Source of the DNA: an uncultured Acholeplasmatales bacterium
Lineage (GTDB): Bacteria; Bacillota_I; Bacilli_A; Acholeplasmatales; Anaeroplasmataceae
Length of the DNA: 64,000 nt
Reading direction: 5' to 3'
Assembly (NCBI GenBank): GCA_944324795.1
Contig: CALUXR010000002.1
Span: 57,065 to 121,064 of the forward strand
The position numbers and the translations under genes were made by a program. Under the pieces are notes generated by a model. It did not search any database. It was not told the DNA's origin and saw nothing but the letters and a program-made list of their open reading frames with translations. The first letter of the stretch is position 1; each line of letters starts with the position of its first letter. This document shows positions 6,942 through 15,378 of the stretch, in pieces.

Positions 6942-7733
6942 TTGGATAAAATAGATGTTTACAATTATTTAAGATTAATTCCTAAAGGTATGGTAACTAC
7001 TTATAAAGATATATGTGATTTTTATAATAATAAAGCATATCAAGCGGTTGGTAAAATATTACATAATAATGATGAACAATTTATAAATCCTTGTTATAAA
7101 GTTGTTAATAAAAAAGGAGAGTTAAGTTTTAATTATAAATTTGGTGGTATTGAAAAACAAAAAGAATTATTATTAAATGACAATGTTTTATTTATTGATA
7201 ATAAAGTTGATTTATCTAAATGTGAATTTAAATTAAAATTTATAACAGAAAGATTATATTTAAGAGAATTAAATGAATCTGATATTATATCATTAATTGA
7301 GATGATGAATGATGAAGTTATGTATTATTATGAACATCATTTTACTAAAGAAGATGTTATAGAATGGTTTAATAAACAAAAATTGAGATATAAGACAGGT
7401 TTTGGTTTACTTGGTTGTTTTTTAAAAGAAAACAATAAATTAATTGGTCAAATCGGTTTAACTATTCAAAATATACCAAATAAAGAAGTTATTGAATTAG
7501 GTTATATTTTTAATAATTTATATTGGCATCAAGGGTATTGTTATGAAGCATCACAAGCATTAATTAATTATGCTATTAAAAAGGGATATAAAGAAATATA
7601 TTCAATTATTAAATATAATAATTATGCTAGTCAAAAAGTAGCTTTAAGAAATAAAATGAATAAAATCTCAGAATTTATTAAAATATATAAAGGAAAAGAA
7701 ATGCTACATTATGTATATAGGGTGGAATTATGA
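6942..7733 (+). CDS. MGMT-like DNA-binding domain fused to a GNAT acetyltransferase
   Basis: About 263 residues in two domains. Residues 1-80 match the DNA-binding/active-site domain of O6-alkylguanine methyltransferases: IPKGMVTTYKDI, AVGKIL and NPCYKVVNKKG with the acceptor Cys at residue 51. The family PCHRV motif is changed to PCYKV, so the His of the relay is a Tyr. From about 95 to the end is a RimJ-type GNAT domain (TERLYLREL, IELGYIFNNLYWHQGYCYEA). GAGGTGA (6929-6935) is well spaced for a TTG start at 6942 and too close for the ATG at 6936, so TTG is preferred. A TATAAT at 6916-6921 may be the -10. It overlaps the next gene by ATGA. Confidence 0.75.
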   Translation: MDKIDVYNYLRLIPKGMVTTYKDICDFYNNKAYQAVGKILHNNDEQFINPCYKVVNKKGELSFNYKFGGIEKQKELLLNDNVLFIDNKVDLSKCEFKLKFITERLYLRELNESDIISLIEMMNDEVMYYYEHHFTKEDVIEWFNKQKLRYKTGFGLLGCFLKENNKLIGQIGLTIQNIPNKEVIELGYIFNNLYWHQGYCYEASQALINYAIKKGYKEIYSIIKYNNYASQKVALRNKMNKISEFIKIYKGKEMLHYVYRVEL

Positions 7734-8752
7734 TTTATAAAGAAAACGAAAGAACGGAATTAAAAAGAGAAATAACAGAGGAAATAAAAAAAGAAATAGT
7801 AGCTTTCTTAAACACAAATGGAGGAACTGTTTTTGTTGGCGTTAATGATGATGGTTCAATTTATTATAATTTAAATGCTAAAGAAAAAGATATTGAGAAA
7901 ACAAGAATTATAAATTGGTTAATAGGAAATGTTATAACTCCTGATCCTAAACAATTTATTGATTTAAAATGGAATAAAGATGGCATTTTAGTTATAAATG
8001 TTAAGGAAGGATTAGAAAAACCTTATTATTTAACAAGCCTTGGTAAAAATAAAGGAACCTATATTAGATATGAAACTTCTAAAGCTGAAGCTAGTATAGA
8101 TGATTTAAAAAGATTAGAATTAGAATCTAATAAAATTTATTATGAAGATTTAGTTTCAAATAAACAAGATTTAACCTTTAATTATTTAAATGAATTGTTT
8201 CCAAATTTATTAGAAAGAGATTTTGCCCTTGGTTTTATTAAAGATAATAAATATACAAACTTAGCTTATTTATTTAGTGATGAACAAAATAATCATACAA
8301 AGATTTATATAATTGATGATAAGAATAATATTAAAAAAAGAATTGATTTTAAAGGTTCTATTTTAAAACAAATTAAGGAAATTAATAATTATTTAATTAA
8401 AATTAATAATTATCCAAAAAAAGCTTTAACAGAAGCATTATTAAATGCTTTTATTCATCGTAATTGGGAAGTTAAAACAAATATTAAAATTGAAATAAAT
8501 CTAAATAAAATCAATTTTATTTCTCCAGGAGGAATATATTATTTATCTAATGAGGAATTAGATAGTGGTAAGAGAAGCTATCGTAATCCTAAATTAGCTA
8601 AAATGTTTAAATATTTAGGTTATACAAATAGTTATTCTAATGGCTTAAAAGAAATAAATAATTTATATAAAGAATATAAAAAAGAGCCACTTATTATGGC
8701 TACATCAAAATTATTTATTTTATCTTTACCAAAAATTAAAGAATTAAAATAA
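7730..8752 (+). CDS. AlbA_2 / HATPase_c_4 protein (Schlafen-like ATP-binding protein)
   Basis: A 340-residue protein of full family length. N-terminal AlbA_2 domain: ERTELKREIT (about residue 7) and FLNTNGGTVFVGVNDDG (about 27-43). C-terminal HATPase-like domain: LTEALLNAFIHRNW (N-box-like, about 233-246), FISPGGI (about 263-269), RNPKLAKMFKYLG and NSYSNGLKEI. Family members are often annotated as transcription regulators or RecG-like, but the biochemical role is unsettled. The start overlaps the preceding TGA, so it is translated with the MGMT-GNAT gene. A palindromic terminator follows. Confidence 0.82.
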   Translation: MIYKENERTELKREITEEIKKEIVAFLNTNGGTVFVGVNDDGSIYYNLNAKEKDIEKTRIINWLIGNVITPDPKQFIDLKWNKDGILVINVKEGLEKPYYLTSLGKNKGTYIRYETSKAEASIDDLKRLELESNKIYYEDLVSNKQDLTFNYLNELFPNLLERDFALGFIKDNKYTNLAYLFSDEQNNHTKIYIIDDKNNIKKRIDFKGSILKQIKEINNYLIKINNYPKKALTEALLNAFIHRNWEVKTNIKIEINLNKINFISPGGIYYLSNEELDSGKRSYRNPKLAKMFKYLGYTNSYSNGLKEINNLYKEYKKEPLIMATSKLFILSLPKIKELK

Positions 8753-8754
8753 AA

Positions 8755-8778
8755 GGTACCTTTTGTAGGTACCATTTT
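8755..8778. terminator. bidirectional terminator between convergent genes
   Basis: GGTACC (8755-8760) pairs with GGTACC (8768-8773) across TTTTGTA. It is flanked by ATTTT on one side and AAAA on the other, so it can end both the plus-strand AlbA_2 gene and the minus-strand P-loop gene. Confidence 0.6.
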
Positions 8779-8780
8779 CA

Positions 8781-9083
8781 TTATTCTTTTAAAGTTGTTA
8801 CATCATCTGGTTTTAATAGATTTAGGGTAACTGTATCAACTTTAATGTTGAACATAGCTTGTAATAATCGTTCAATATCATCAATATAAACAACTTTATC
8901 TTTTGGTGTTACTTCAGAAAAAACAATTGGGACAGGAATTACAAAACCATATTGCATAGCTCTTTGTAATAATCTTTCTTTTCTAGCTTGAGACTCACAT
9001 AAAATAGGAATTCTGTTTTCCTCACTTAACCGCAAGATTTCTTTAGTTTTACCAGTTCCTGGTGCTCCTAATATATATTTCAT
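8781..9083 (-). CDS. small P-loop NTPase-like protein
   Basis: A 100-residue protein that begins with a Walker A motif, GAPGTGKT (residues 6-13), and has a Walker B-like VVYIDDIE near residues 64-71. It keeps only the first strands of a P-loop domain, with no sensor or arginine-finger region, and is far shorter than usual AAA proteins. AGGAGG precedes the ATG. It lies alone on the minus strand between convergent AlbA_2 and co-directional cvpA. Similar short ATP-binding proteins occur in phages and Bacillota genomes, but the function is not recognised. Confidence 0.6.
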   Translation of the reverse strand: MKYILGAPGTGKTKEILRLSEENRIPILCESQARKERLLQRAMQYGFVIPVPIVFSEVTPKDKVVYIDDIERLLQAMFNIKVDTVTLNLLKPDDVTTLKE

Positions 9084-9095
9084 TTTATACCTCCT

Positions 9096-9148
9096 TAGGA
9101 CTTGCCTTTATTTAGTCCTATTATACCTTAATTCATATGATTTTGAAA
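9096..9148 (-). promoter_or_regulatory. promoter and leader hairpin of the small P-loop gene
   Basis: On the minus strand: TTTCAA (9148-9143), 17-nt spacer, TATAAT (9125-9120). Just downstream TAGGACT and AGTCCTA (9114-9120 and 9096-9102) form a 7-bp inverted repeat that ends next to the AGGAGG ribosome site. It could be an operator or a hairpin that affects translation. Confidence 0.55.
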
Positions 9149-9167
9149 GCCTTTTCATACATATTTA

Positions 9168-9196
9168 TAAAAAAAGAATTGGCATAAACCAATTCT
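9168..9196 (-). terminator. terminator of cvpA
   Basis: AGAATTGG (9175-9182) pairs with CCAATTCT (9189-9196) across a 6-nt loop. On the minus strand it is followed by a T run (plus-strand A run 9170-9175). It overlaps the cvpA stop codon. Confidence 0.8.
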
Positions 9197-9896
9197 AGAA
9201 GAATAAACGGAAGAAATTAACTAAAATATTATTCTCGTAAAAATATTTAGATAATCTAAATTTATCGGTTGTAAGTTGCATATCAACATTTAGAAAATCT
9301 CGCATTCCCCCAAGAGAAGGAATTTGAATTATTAATGATAAAATAAAGAATAATATATAAAGTGTTACAATAGCTAAAAAACCGTATAAAATGACTCCTA
9401 AAATACCATCTATTATTTTAACAAATTTTGAAGAATCTCTAACTATATTAATTATTATTTTAATTATTTTTGTTAAAATCCAACAACCAATTAATAAAAT
9501 TAAGAAAGAAATAATAACCATAAACAAATGAGCAGTTTCCCCAGCTAAACTAGGAATATCAAGTTCTCCACCAAATTTTTCACCAATATAATTAGCTATG
9601 ACACTTGGGAAGCCTATCGCACTTAAGATTTCTGAAGGAGTGCTATTTGCTGAAATACCACTAGTTGATTCAATGTTGCTGATAATATTTTGTTGAATGC
9701 TTGGATAGAACACTCCTTTAGCAATCAAGAAATCAGCAAAACGGGAACAAAAAATAACGGCTACAACTAAACCAACGATACCAGAAGCCAGCTTTAAAAA
9801 TTTTTGTAAGAATCCTTTTTTAAACCCTAATATAATAGCTATAATAAATAATAGAACAACTATGATGTCTGTTATACCAAAAAAACCAAAATTCAT
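9195..9896 (-). CDS. CvpA family membrane protein
   Basis: A 233-residue membrane protein with four or five hydrophobic segments. The N-terminus (ITDIIVVLLFIIAIILGFKKGFLQ) is the CvpA signature: first helix followed by G-x-K-x-G-F. A central soluble stretch (about residues 60-110) and two more helices follow. CvpA proteins were named for colicin V production and are often linked to envelope functions; the role is not defined here. AAGGAG precedes the ATG. It is divergent from pepP. Confidence 0.75.
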   Translation of the reverse strand: MNFGFFGITDIIVVLLFIIAIILGFKKGFLQKFLKLASGIVGLVVAVIFCSRFADFLIAKGVFYPSIQQNIISNIESTSGISANSTPSEILSAIGFPSVIANYIGEKFGGELDIPSLAGETAHLFMVIISFLILLIGCWILTKIIKIIINIVRDSSKFVKIIDGILGVILYGFLAIVTLYILFFILSLIIQIPSLGGMRDFLNVDMQLTTDKFRLSKYFYENNILVNFFRLFF

Positions 9897-9932
9897 AAAA
9901 TATCTCCTTTTTTATGTTATAATAATAATAGA

Positions 9933-9950
9933 CTTTTATTAAGATAAAAG
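9933..9950. repeat. inverted repeat in the cvpA/pepP divergent promoter region
   Basis: CTTTTAT (9933-9939) and ATAAAAG (9944-9950) are a perfect 7-bp inverted repeat around TAAG, in the 100-nt gap between divergent genes. It may be an operator; no -35/-10 pair around it is convincing. Confidence 0.35.
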
Positions 9951-9996
9951 CTTCAATGTATTATACTATATTTTTTACAATAATGATGGAGGAATT

Positions 9997-11781
9997 ATGA
10001 ATTTAATTGAAACTATTCAAAGAAAATTAAAAGAGAATAATGTTACAGCTTATCTAATATTAACAAGTGATTATCATCAAAGTGAATATGTCAGCGATTA
10101 TTTTAAAACAAGGGCATATATTTCTGGGTTTACTGGTTCTGCTGGTAGTTTAGTTATAACTGAAAATGATGCAAGATTGTGGACTGATGGTAGATATTAT
10201 TTACAAGCTGAAAAAGAATTAGAAGATAGTGGTAATGTGATTACTTTAATGAAGGCTGGAGATCCTAAAGTTTCTACTATTTATGAATATTTAGCTAATA
10301 TTTTAACTAGTGATAGCACTTTATTATTTGATGGTAAATTAGTTAGTATCAACTTCATTGAACAATTAGAAAAAAAATTACCTTTTAAAGTTAAGTATAT
10401 GACAATTGATTATATAATTAACGGTATTTGGCCGAATAGACCTCAACTACCTAAAGATAAAATTTATCATTTAGATGAATTCTTTACAGGCTCATCTTAT
10501 AAAGAAAAGAAACAAGAAGTGTTGGCTAGTTTAAATGATAATCATTGTGATACTTTAATATTAACTGCTTTAGAAGATGAGGCTTGGTTATATAATTTAA
10601 GAGGTAATGATGTCTTATATACACCGGTGTTTTTATCTTATACAATAATTAATGAAAAAGAAACTATTTTATATATTGATAAAGATAAAATTAATCATGA
10701 TGTTAAATCTTATTTAAAAGAAAATGATATTACTATTAAAAATTATGAAGATATTTATAAAGATTTAACTAAAATGAAAGATAAAAATATTGCAATTGAT
10801 CCTAATAAAGTTAATTATGAAATATATAGATTAGTTAAAGAAAAAAATAATGTTAAATATATGACTAACCCAACTACTTTATTGAAATGTATTAAAAATG
10901 AGACAGAAATTAAAAATACTATTTTAGCTCATATTAAAGATGGGGTAGCAGTTAGTGAATTTATGTATTATTTAAAACATCTAGATAATAAAGAAGATTT
11001 GACAGAATTAAAAGCTAGTCATTATTTAACAAGCTTAAGAAAAAAACAAAAAGGCTTTATTGAGCCATCTTTTAATACTATTTGTGCTTTTGGTAAAAAT
11101 GCAGCAATGCTACATTATAGTCCTAATCCTGAAAATGATACAACAATCACAAAAGACAATTTATTGTTAGTTGATTCAGGTGGTCAATATTTAGAAGGAA
11201 CAACTGATGTAACAAGAACATTTTCAATCGGCAATATTAGTGATGAACAAAGAACATTATTTACAACGGTTTTAAAATCAATGATCAATTTATCAAGAGC
11301 TGTTTTTTTAGAAGGATGTAGAGGTATAAATTTAGATATATTAGCTCGTGGGCCACTATGGGAAAAATTATTAGATTATAGATGTGGTACAGGACATGGT
11401 GTAGGGCATGTTTTAAGTGTTCATGAAGGACCAAATGGATTTAGATGGAAAGTTGTCCCAGAAAGAATTGATAATGCCATCTTAAAAGAAGGAATGATTA
11501 CAACAAATGAACCAGGTGTATATTTAGAAGATAAATTTGGTATAAGAATTGAAAATGAAATGTTATGTGTAGATGCAGGTAGTAGTGAATATGGACACTT
11601 TTTAAAATTTGATACATTAACTTTAGTTCCAATCGATTTAGATGCTATAGATATTAACATGTTAAAAAAAGAAGAAAAAGAATGGTTAAATAATTATCAT
11701 CAAAAAGTATTTGAAACATTAAAAGGATATTTTAGTGGCGATATGTTAGCTTGGTTAGCTTTCGCAACAAGAAAGATTTAG
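9997..11781 (+). CDS. Xaa-Pro aminopeptidase (aminopeptidase P family, M24B)
   Basis: A 594-residue metallopeptidase that removes N-terminal residues before proline. It is the long three-part form: two creatinase-N-type domains (about 1-140 and 150-300), the pita-bread M24 domain (about 310-530) and a short C-terminal domain. Metal ligands seen: D in LLVDSGGQYLEGTTDVTR (both Asp), H in GTGHGVGHVLSVHEG, E in TTNEPGVY and E in GIRIENEM. GGAGG precedes the ATG. It is separated by 6 nt from the alarmone synthetase gene and is probably co-transcribed with it. Confidence 0.9.
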   Translation: MNLIETIQRKLKENNVTAYLILTSDYHQSEYVSDYFKTRAYISGFTGSAGSLVITENDARLWTDGRYYLQAEKELEDSGNVITLMKAGDPKVSTIYEYLANILTSDSTLLFDGKLVSINFIEQLEKKLPFKVKYMTIDYIINGIWPNRPQLPKDKIYHLDEFFTGSSYKEKKQEVLASLNDNHCDTLILTALEDEAWLYNLRGNDVLYTPVFLSYTIINEKETILYIDKDKINHDVKSYLKENDITIKNYEDIYKDLTKMKDKNIAIDPNKVNYEIYRLVKEKNNVKYMTNPTTLLKCIKNETEIKNTILAHIKDGVAVSEFMYYLKHLDNKEDLTELKASHYLTSLRKKQKGFIEPSFNTICAFGKNAAMLHYSPNPENDTTITKDNLLLVDSGGQYLEGTTDVTRTFSIGNISDEQRTLFTTVLKSMINLSRAVFLEGCRGINLDILARGPLWEKLLDYRCGTGHGVGHVLSVHEGPNGFRWKVVPERIDNAILKEGMITTNEPGVYLEDKFGIRIENEMLCVDAGSSEYGHFLKFDTLTLVPIDLDAIDINMLKKEEKEWLNNYHQKVFETLKGYFSGDMLAWLAFATRKI

Positions 11782-11787
11782 GGTATT

Positions 11788-12477
11788 ATGAGCGAAATAA
11801 AAGATTTAGTTAATAAATTACAAGAATTACTTGTAGATGAAGCAAATAAAAAAACGGTTGATAATATGTTTGCCTCATCTAAAGAATTGATGAGTAGTTA
11901 TCGTTGTGCGATAATGGAAGTTGAAACCAAATTTAAAGTTTTAAATGATTGGTTTAACTTGCAACATGAGAGAAATCCAATTGAAAGTATAACATCTAGA
12001 TTAAAATCACCAGAAAGCATTAAAGAAAAACTAGAAAGAAAAAAATTCCCAATGACATTAGAAAGTATTGAACAAAACTTATTTGATGTTGCAGGAGTTA
12101 GAGTGATTTGTTCATTTATTGATGATGTTTATATTTTAGCTGAAAGTTTTTTAAAACAAGATGATATTACTTTAATAGAGAAAAAAGATTATATTAAAAA
12201 TCCTAAACCAAATGGTTATAGAAGTCTACATTTAATAATAGAAGTTCCTATTTTCTTACAAAATGAAAAGAAAAAAGTAAAGGTTGAGGTACAACTTCGA
12301 ACAATAGCGATGGAATTTTGGGCTAAATTAGAACATCGCTTAAGATATAAAAAACATTTAGATGAAAAAACATTATCTTATACAGCTGAAGAATTATTAA
12401 AATGTGCTGAAGATTCTGCAAACCTAGATTTAAGAATGCAAAATATTAGAGACATAATTGAAAAACAAGATATATAA
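11788..12477 (+). CDS. small alarmone synthetase (RelQ/YjbM-type (p)ppGpp synthetase)
   Basis: A 229-residue protein with only the RelA/SpoT synthetase domain and no hydrolase or regulatory domains. Seen: RLKSPESIKEKLERK (about 68-82, ATP-binding basic segment), DVAGVRVICSFIDDVY (about 98-113) with the catalytic Asp region, PKPNGYRSLHLII (about 140-152) and EVQLRTIAMEFWAKLEHRLRYKK (about 168-190). These match SAS1/RelQ enzymes, which make (p)ppGpp from ATP and GDP/GTP. It follows pepP by 6 nt and ends the transcript before a terminator. It may tie into the guanine-nucleotide genes downstream, but no direct link is visible. Confidence 0.88.
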   Translation: MSEIKDLVNKLQELLVDEANKKTVDNMFASSKELMSSYRCAIMEVETKFKVLNDWFNLQHERNPIESITSRLKSPESIKEKLERKKFPMTLESIEQNLFDVAGVRVICSFIDDVYILAESFLKQDDITLIEKKDYIKNPKPNGYRSLHLIIEVPIFLQNEKKKVKVEVQLRTIAMEFWAKLEHRLRYKKHLDEKTLSYTAEELLKCAEDSANLDLRMQNIRDIIEKQDI

Positions 12478-12540
12478 TTTTATTTATTTAGGTAGTTATA
12501 ATAAAAAAATATTTAATATTATTAAAAACATTTATAAGTT

Positions 12541-12570
12541 AAGACTAGTCTTTTATAGGCTAGTTTTTAT
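12541..12570 (+). terminator. terminator after the alarmone synthetase gene
   Basis: AAGACTAG (12541-12548) pairs with CTAGTTTT (12560-12567) with one G-U pair, then T-rich sequence. The rest of the 313-nt gap (12478-12790) is featureless A+T-rich DNA up to the promoter at 12688. Confidence 0.6.
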
Positions 12571-12687
12571 TTTAATATTAACAAAATTATATTTTATAAA
12601 TAGTTTTAATAAACTAATAATATTATAAATTAAAGCGATATCGTTTGTATTAAATATCAAACTAAATAAAAAATATAGAATAATATA

Positions 12688-12716
12688 TTGACAAAACTAT
12701 ACGGGGTGGGTATACT
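12688..12716 (+). promoter_or_regulatory. consensus promoter with G-tract palindrome (CsoR/RcnR-family-like operator)
   Basis: TTGACA (12688-12693), a 17-nt spacer and TATACT (12711-12716) make a near-perfect sigma-A promoter. Between and over the -10 lies TATAC-GGGGTGG-GTATA (12698-12714), an inverted repeat around a G tract. Operators of the CsoR/RcnR/FrmR family have this design (G/C tract flanked by A/T-rich inverted arms), so metal- or thiol-responsive repression is possible. The promoter part is firm; the regulator assignment is inference. Confidence 0.6.
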
Positions 12717-12790
12717 CTTAATATGAAAAATTAAAAAGAAAGGAAAGTATAACAATGTAAGTAAATAATTAGTTATACAAGGAAGAAAAA

Positions 12791-15364
12791 ATGAAAAAGA
12801 TTCTCATATCGATAAGTTTAGCCTTAATGGCTTGTGTAGTGGGAATTAGTCTAGCGTCATGTAATGATGATAATAATGATTCCCATGTTCATGATATTAT
12901 AAGTGTATCGGCTAAAGACGCTACATGTGAAGAAGATGGTAATATTGCATACTATAAATGTTCGGATTGTGATGAATATTTTAGTGATGCAAAAGGGGAA
13001 AACAAAATAACCGATAAATCATCTGTAATTGTTAAAGCTAAAGGACATGATTTAGATAAAGTTGAAGCTAAAGATGCAAATTGTAGCGATAGTGGTAATA
13101 TTGAATATTATATATGTTCAGGATGTGACAAATATTTCAGTGACAAAGATGGTAAAAATGAAATTAAAGATAAATCATCTGTGGTGATTGTTGCTAATGG
13201 ACATAATTTAAATAAAGTAGATTCTAAAGCTGAAGATTGTTTAAATCTAGGTAATATTGAATATTATGTATGTGATGTATGTAACAAATACTTCAGCGAT
13301 AAAGATGGTAAAAAAGAAATAAGTGCTGAATCAGTAGTAATACCAGCAAAAGGACATAAAGGAGTATTAGTGCATGCAGTAGATGCAGATTGTGAAAATG
13401 ATGGCAATATTGCATATTATAAATGTGAAAATTGTAATAAATTATTTAGTGACGAAGCATGTAAAAACGAAATAAGTGCTGATTCAGTAATAGTTAAAGC
13501 ACATCATAATTTAAATAAAGTAGATGCTAAAGTTGAAGATTGTTTAAATCCAGGTAATATTGATTATTATGTATGTTCAGTATGTGATAAATACTTTAGT
13601 GATGCAGAAGGTAAAAATGAAATTAAAGATAAATCATCTGTGGTGATTGTTGCTAATGGACATAATTTAGATAAAGTAGATTCTAAAGCTGAAGATTGTT
13701 TAAATCCAGGTAATATTGAATATTATGTATGTTCAGTATGTGATAAATACTTTAGCGATAAAGATGGTAAAAAAGAAATAAGTGCTGAATCAGTAGTAAT
13801 ACCAGCAAAAGGACATAAAGGAGTATTAGTGCATGCAGTAGATGCAGATTGTGAAAATGATGGCAATATTGCATATTATAAATGTGAAAATTGTAATAAA
13901 TTATTTAGTGACGAAGCATGTAAAAACGAAATAAGTGCTGATTCAGTAATAGTTAAAGCACATCATAATTTAAATAAAGTAGATTCTAAAGCTGAAGATT
14001 GTTTAACTCCAGGTAATATTGAATATTATGTATGTTCAATATGTGATAAATACTTTAGTGATGCAGAAGGTAAAAATGAAATAGTAGATAAAGAATCTGT
14101 AGTAGTTAAAGCACACCATAGTATAGATAAAGTTGAAGCAGTAGAAGCAAGTTGTGATAAAGATGGTAATATTGAATATTATAAATGTTCAGTATGTGGT
14201 AAATATTTCGGTGATGCAGAAGGTAAGAATGAAATAGTAGATAAATCATCAGTAGTAGTTAAGGCTCACCATAATTTAGATAAAGTTGAAGCAGTAGAAG
14301 CAAGTTGTGATAAAGATGGTAATATTGAATATTATAAATGTTCAGTATGTGGTAAATATTTCAGTGATGCGGGAGGTAAGAATGAAATTAGTGATGTAGA
14401 TATAATAGATTTGGCAAAAGGCCATAGTTATATAGCAAACGTAATATCAGCTCCAACAACTGAGATTGAAGGATCTGCTAGCATTTCTTGTTCTAATTGT
14501 GATTATAGTGAAAATATAGAATTGCCTATTATAAGTGATGAAAATATTGCTGAAGGAATTTATAATTTAAATTCAATTTCATTTATAGGAACTAATGCAA
14601 CACAAGTTATTAAAAAATTATCATATTTATATTCGGCTATAGATTTAGAAGAGCCTATGATATTTGAAGTTGAATCAAGTGCAAGAGCTGTGAATAGGTT
14701 TGATTTAATAAATGGAAGTACTTCAGGTAAATTTTTAAAAACATATTTATCAAGAAATACATCTATTGTAGATAGTGGTTTTGTGATATCTCTTTTAAAT
14801 GTTGAAGCAGGTTGGTATAAATTAGGTCTTGATTTAGAAGGTATAGATTTAACAGCTTCTATATCTGATCCTGACGGAAATATAACAGATGTTATAACTT
14901 CTTCAGATAATTATGAAGCATTATTTGAGGCTAAAAAATCAGGAATATATGTATTAATATTCCATAGTGCATCAGCAAGTCAAGATGTTAACTTTACGAT
15001 TGAACGTACTGAAATTCCTACAATTTCTTTATCTGAACCATGCACTATTGGTATAATTGCAGGTGGTAATGTTAGTGGTGGAGGAACAGGAGGATCTATT
15101 TCTGTTTTAGTTGCTGAAGATGTAGTAGAAGGAAATTATAATGTAGTTTTATTTGGTACAGTTCAAGTTGGTAGAGGTCACTTTGATTTTATAGTTAACG
15201 GTGAAAAAATAAGTTCTAAGAATGGAATGATTAATGTTAATGGAAGAAATCAAATTGCTGCTTATGCAGAAATTAATGTTAAAGGTGGAGATATCATCGA
15301 AATTATTAGCATGAATTTACAATCTATAGCAAATGTTCAAGGCATGCTTGTTGAAATAGCATAA
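12791..15364 (+). CDS. large lipoprotein with ten cysteine-rich tandem repeats
   Basis: An 857-residue surface lipoprotein. The signal peptide ends in lipobox LASC with the acylated Cys at residue 24. Residues 34 to about 544 are ten repeats of about 51 residues, each with His-x11-Cys-x10-Cys-x2-Cys, G-N-I-x-Y-Y and F-S-D; a degenerate eleventh half-repeat (CSNC) follows. Repeats 4 and 7 carry a fourth Cys (DEACKNEI). Residues about 580-857 are a beta-rich, Cys-free region in two parts (GIYNLNSISF..., then a Gly-rich VSGGGTGG linker and a C-terminal sandwich-like segment). The one-His-three-Cys pattern suggests a zinc-ribbon-like metal site, but such repeats in Bacillota surface proteins are uncharacterised. 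GGAAG precedes the ATG. It stands alone between a consensus promoter and its own terminator. Confidence 0.8.
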   Translation: MKKILISISLALMACVVGISLASCNDDNNDSHVHDIISVSAKDATCEEDGNIAYYKCSDCDEYFSDAKGENKITDKSSVIVKAKGHDLDKVEAKDANCSDSGNIEYYICSGCDKYFSDKDGKNEIKDKSSVVIVANGHNLNKVDSKAEDCLNLGNIEYYVCDVCNKYFSDKDGKKEISAESVVIPAKGHKGVLVHAVDADCENDGNIAYYKCENCNKLFSDEACKNEISADSVIVKAHHNLNKVDAKVEDCLNPGNIDYYVCSVCDKYFSDAEGKNEIKDKSSVVIVANGHNLDKVDSKAEDCLNPGNIEYYVCSVCDKYFSDKDGKKEISAESVVIPAKGHKGVLVHAVDADCENDGNIAYYKCENCNKLFSDEACKNEISADSVIVKAHHNLNKVDSKAEDCLTPGNIEYYVCSICDKYFSDAEGKNEIVDKESVVVKAHHSIDKVEAVEASCDKDGNIEYYKCSVCGKYFGDAEGKNEIVDKSSVVVKAHHNLDKVEAVEASCDKDGNIEYYKCSVCGKYFSDAGGKNEISDVDIIDLAKGHSYIANVISAPTTEIEGSASISCSNCDYSENIELPIISDENIAEGIYNLNSISFIGTNATQVIKKLSYLYSAIDLEEPMIFEVESSARAVNRFDLINGSTSGKFLKTYLSRNTSIVDSGFVISLLNVEAGWYKLGLDLEGIDLTASISDPDGNITDVITSSDNYEALFEAKKSGIYVLIFHSASASQDVNFTIERTEIPTISLSEPCTIGIIAGGNVSGGGTGGSISVLVAEDVVEGNYNVVLFGTVQVGRGHFDFIVNGEKISSKNGMINVNGRNQIAAYAEINVKGGDIIEIISMNLQSIANVQGMLVEIA
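12890..14422 (+). repeat. ten coding tandem repeats of about 153 bp
   Basis: Ten units of 50-52 codons encode the Cys/His repeats. A higher-order three-unit period is visible: 13295-13525 and 13754-13984 are identical over 231 bp, offset by 459 bp (three units). The near identity points to recent duplication by recombination. Confidence 0.85.
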
Positions 15365-15378
15365 TCTCTCCCTCTCCT

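Noticed and set aside
11421..11660. Minus-strand open frame of 79 codons
   Set aside because: It lies wholly inside the aminopeptidase gene in the opposite direction and has no ribosome site or family motif. The same holds for the other antisense frames within guaA, guaB, purB, folD, purD, purH, purM, purF and purL.
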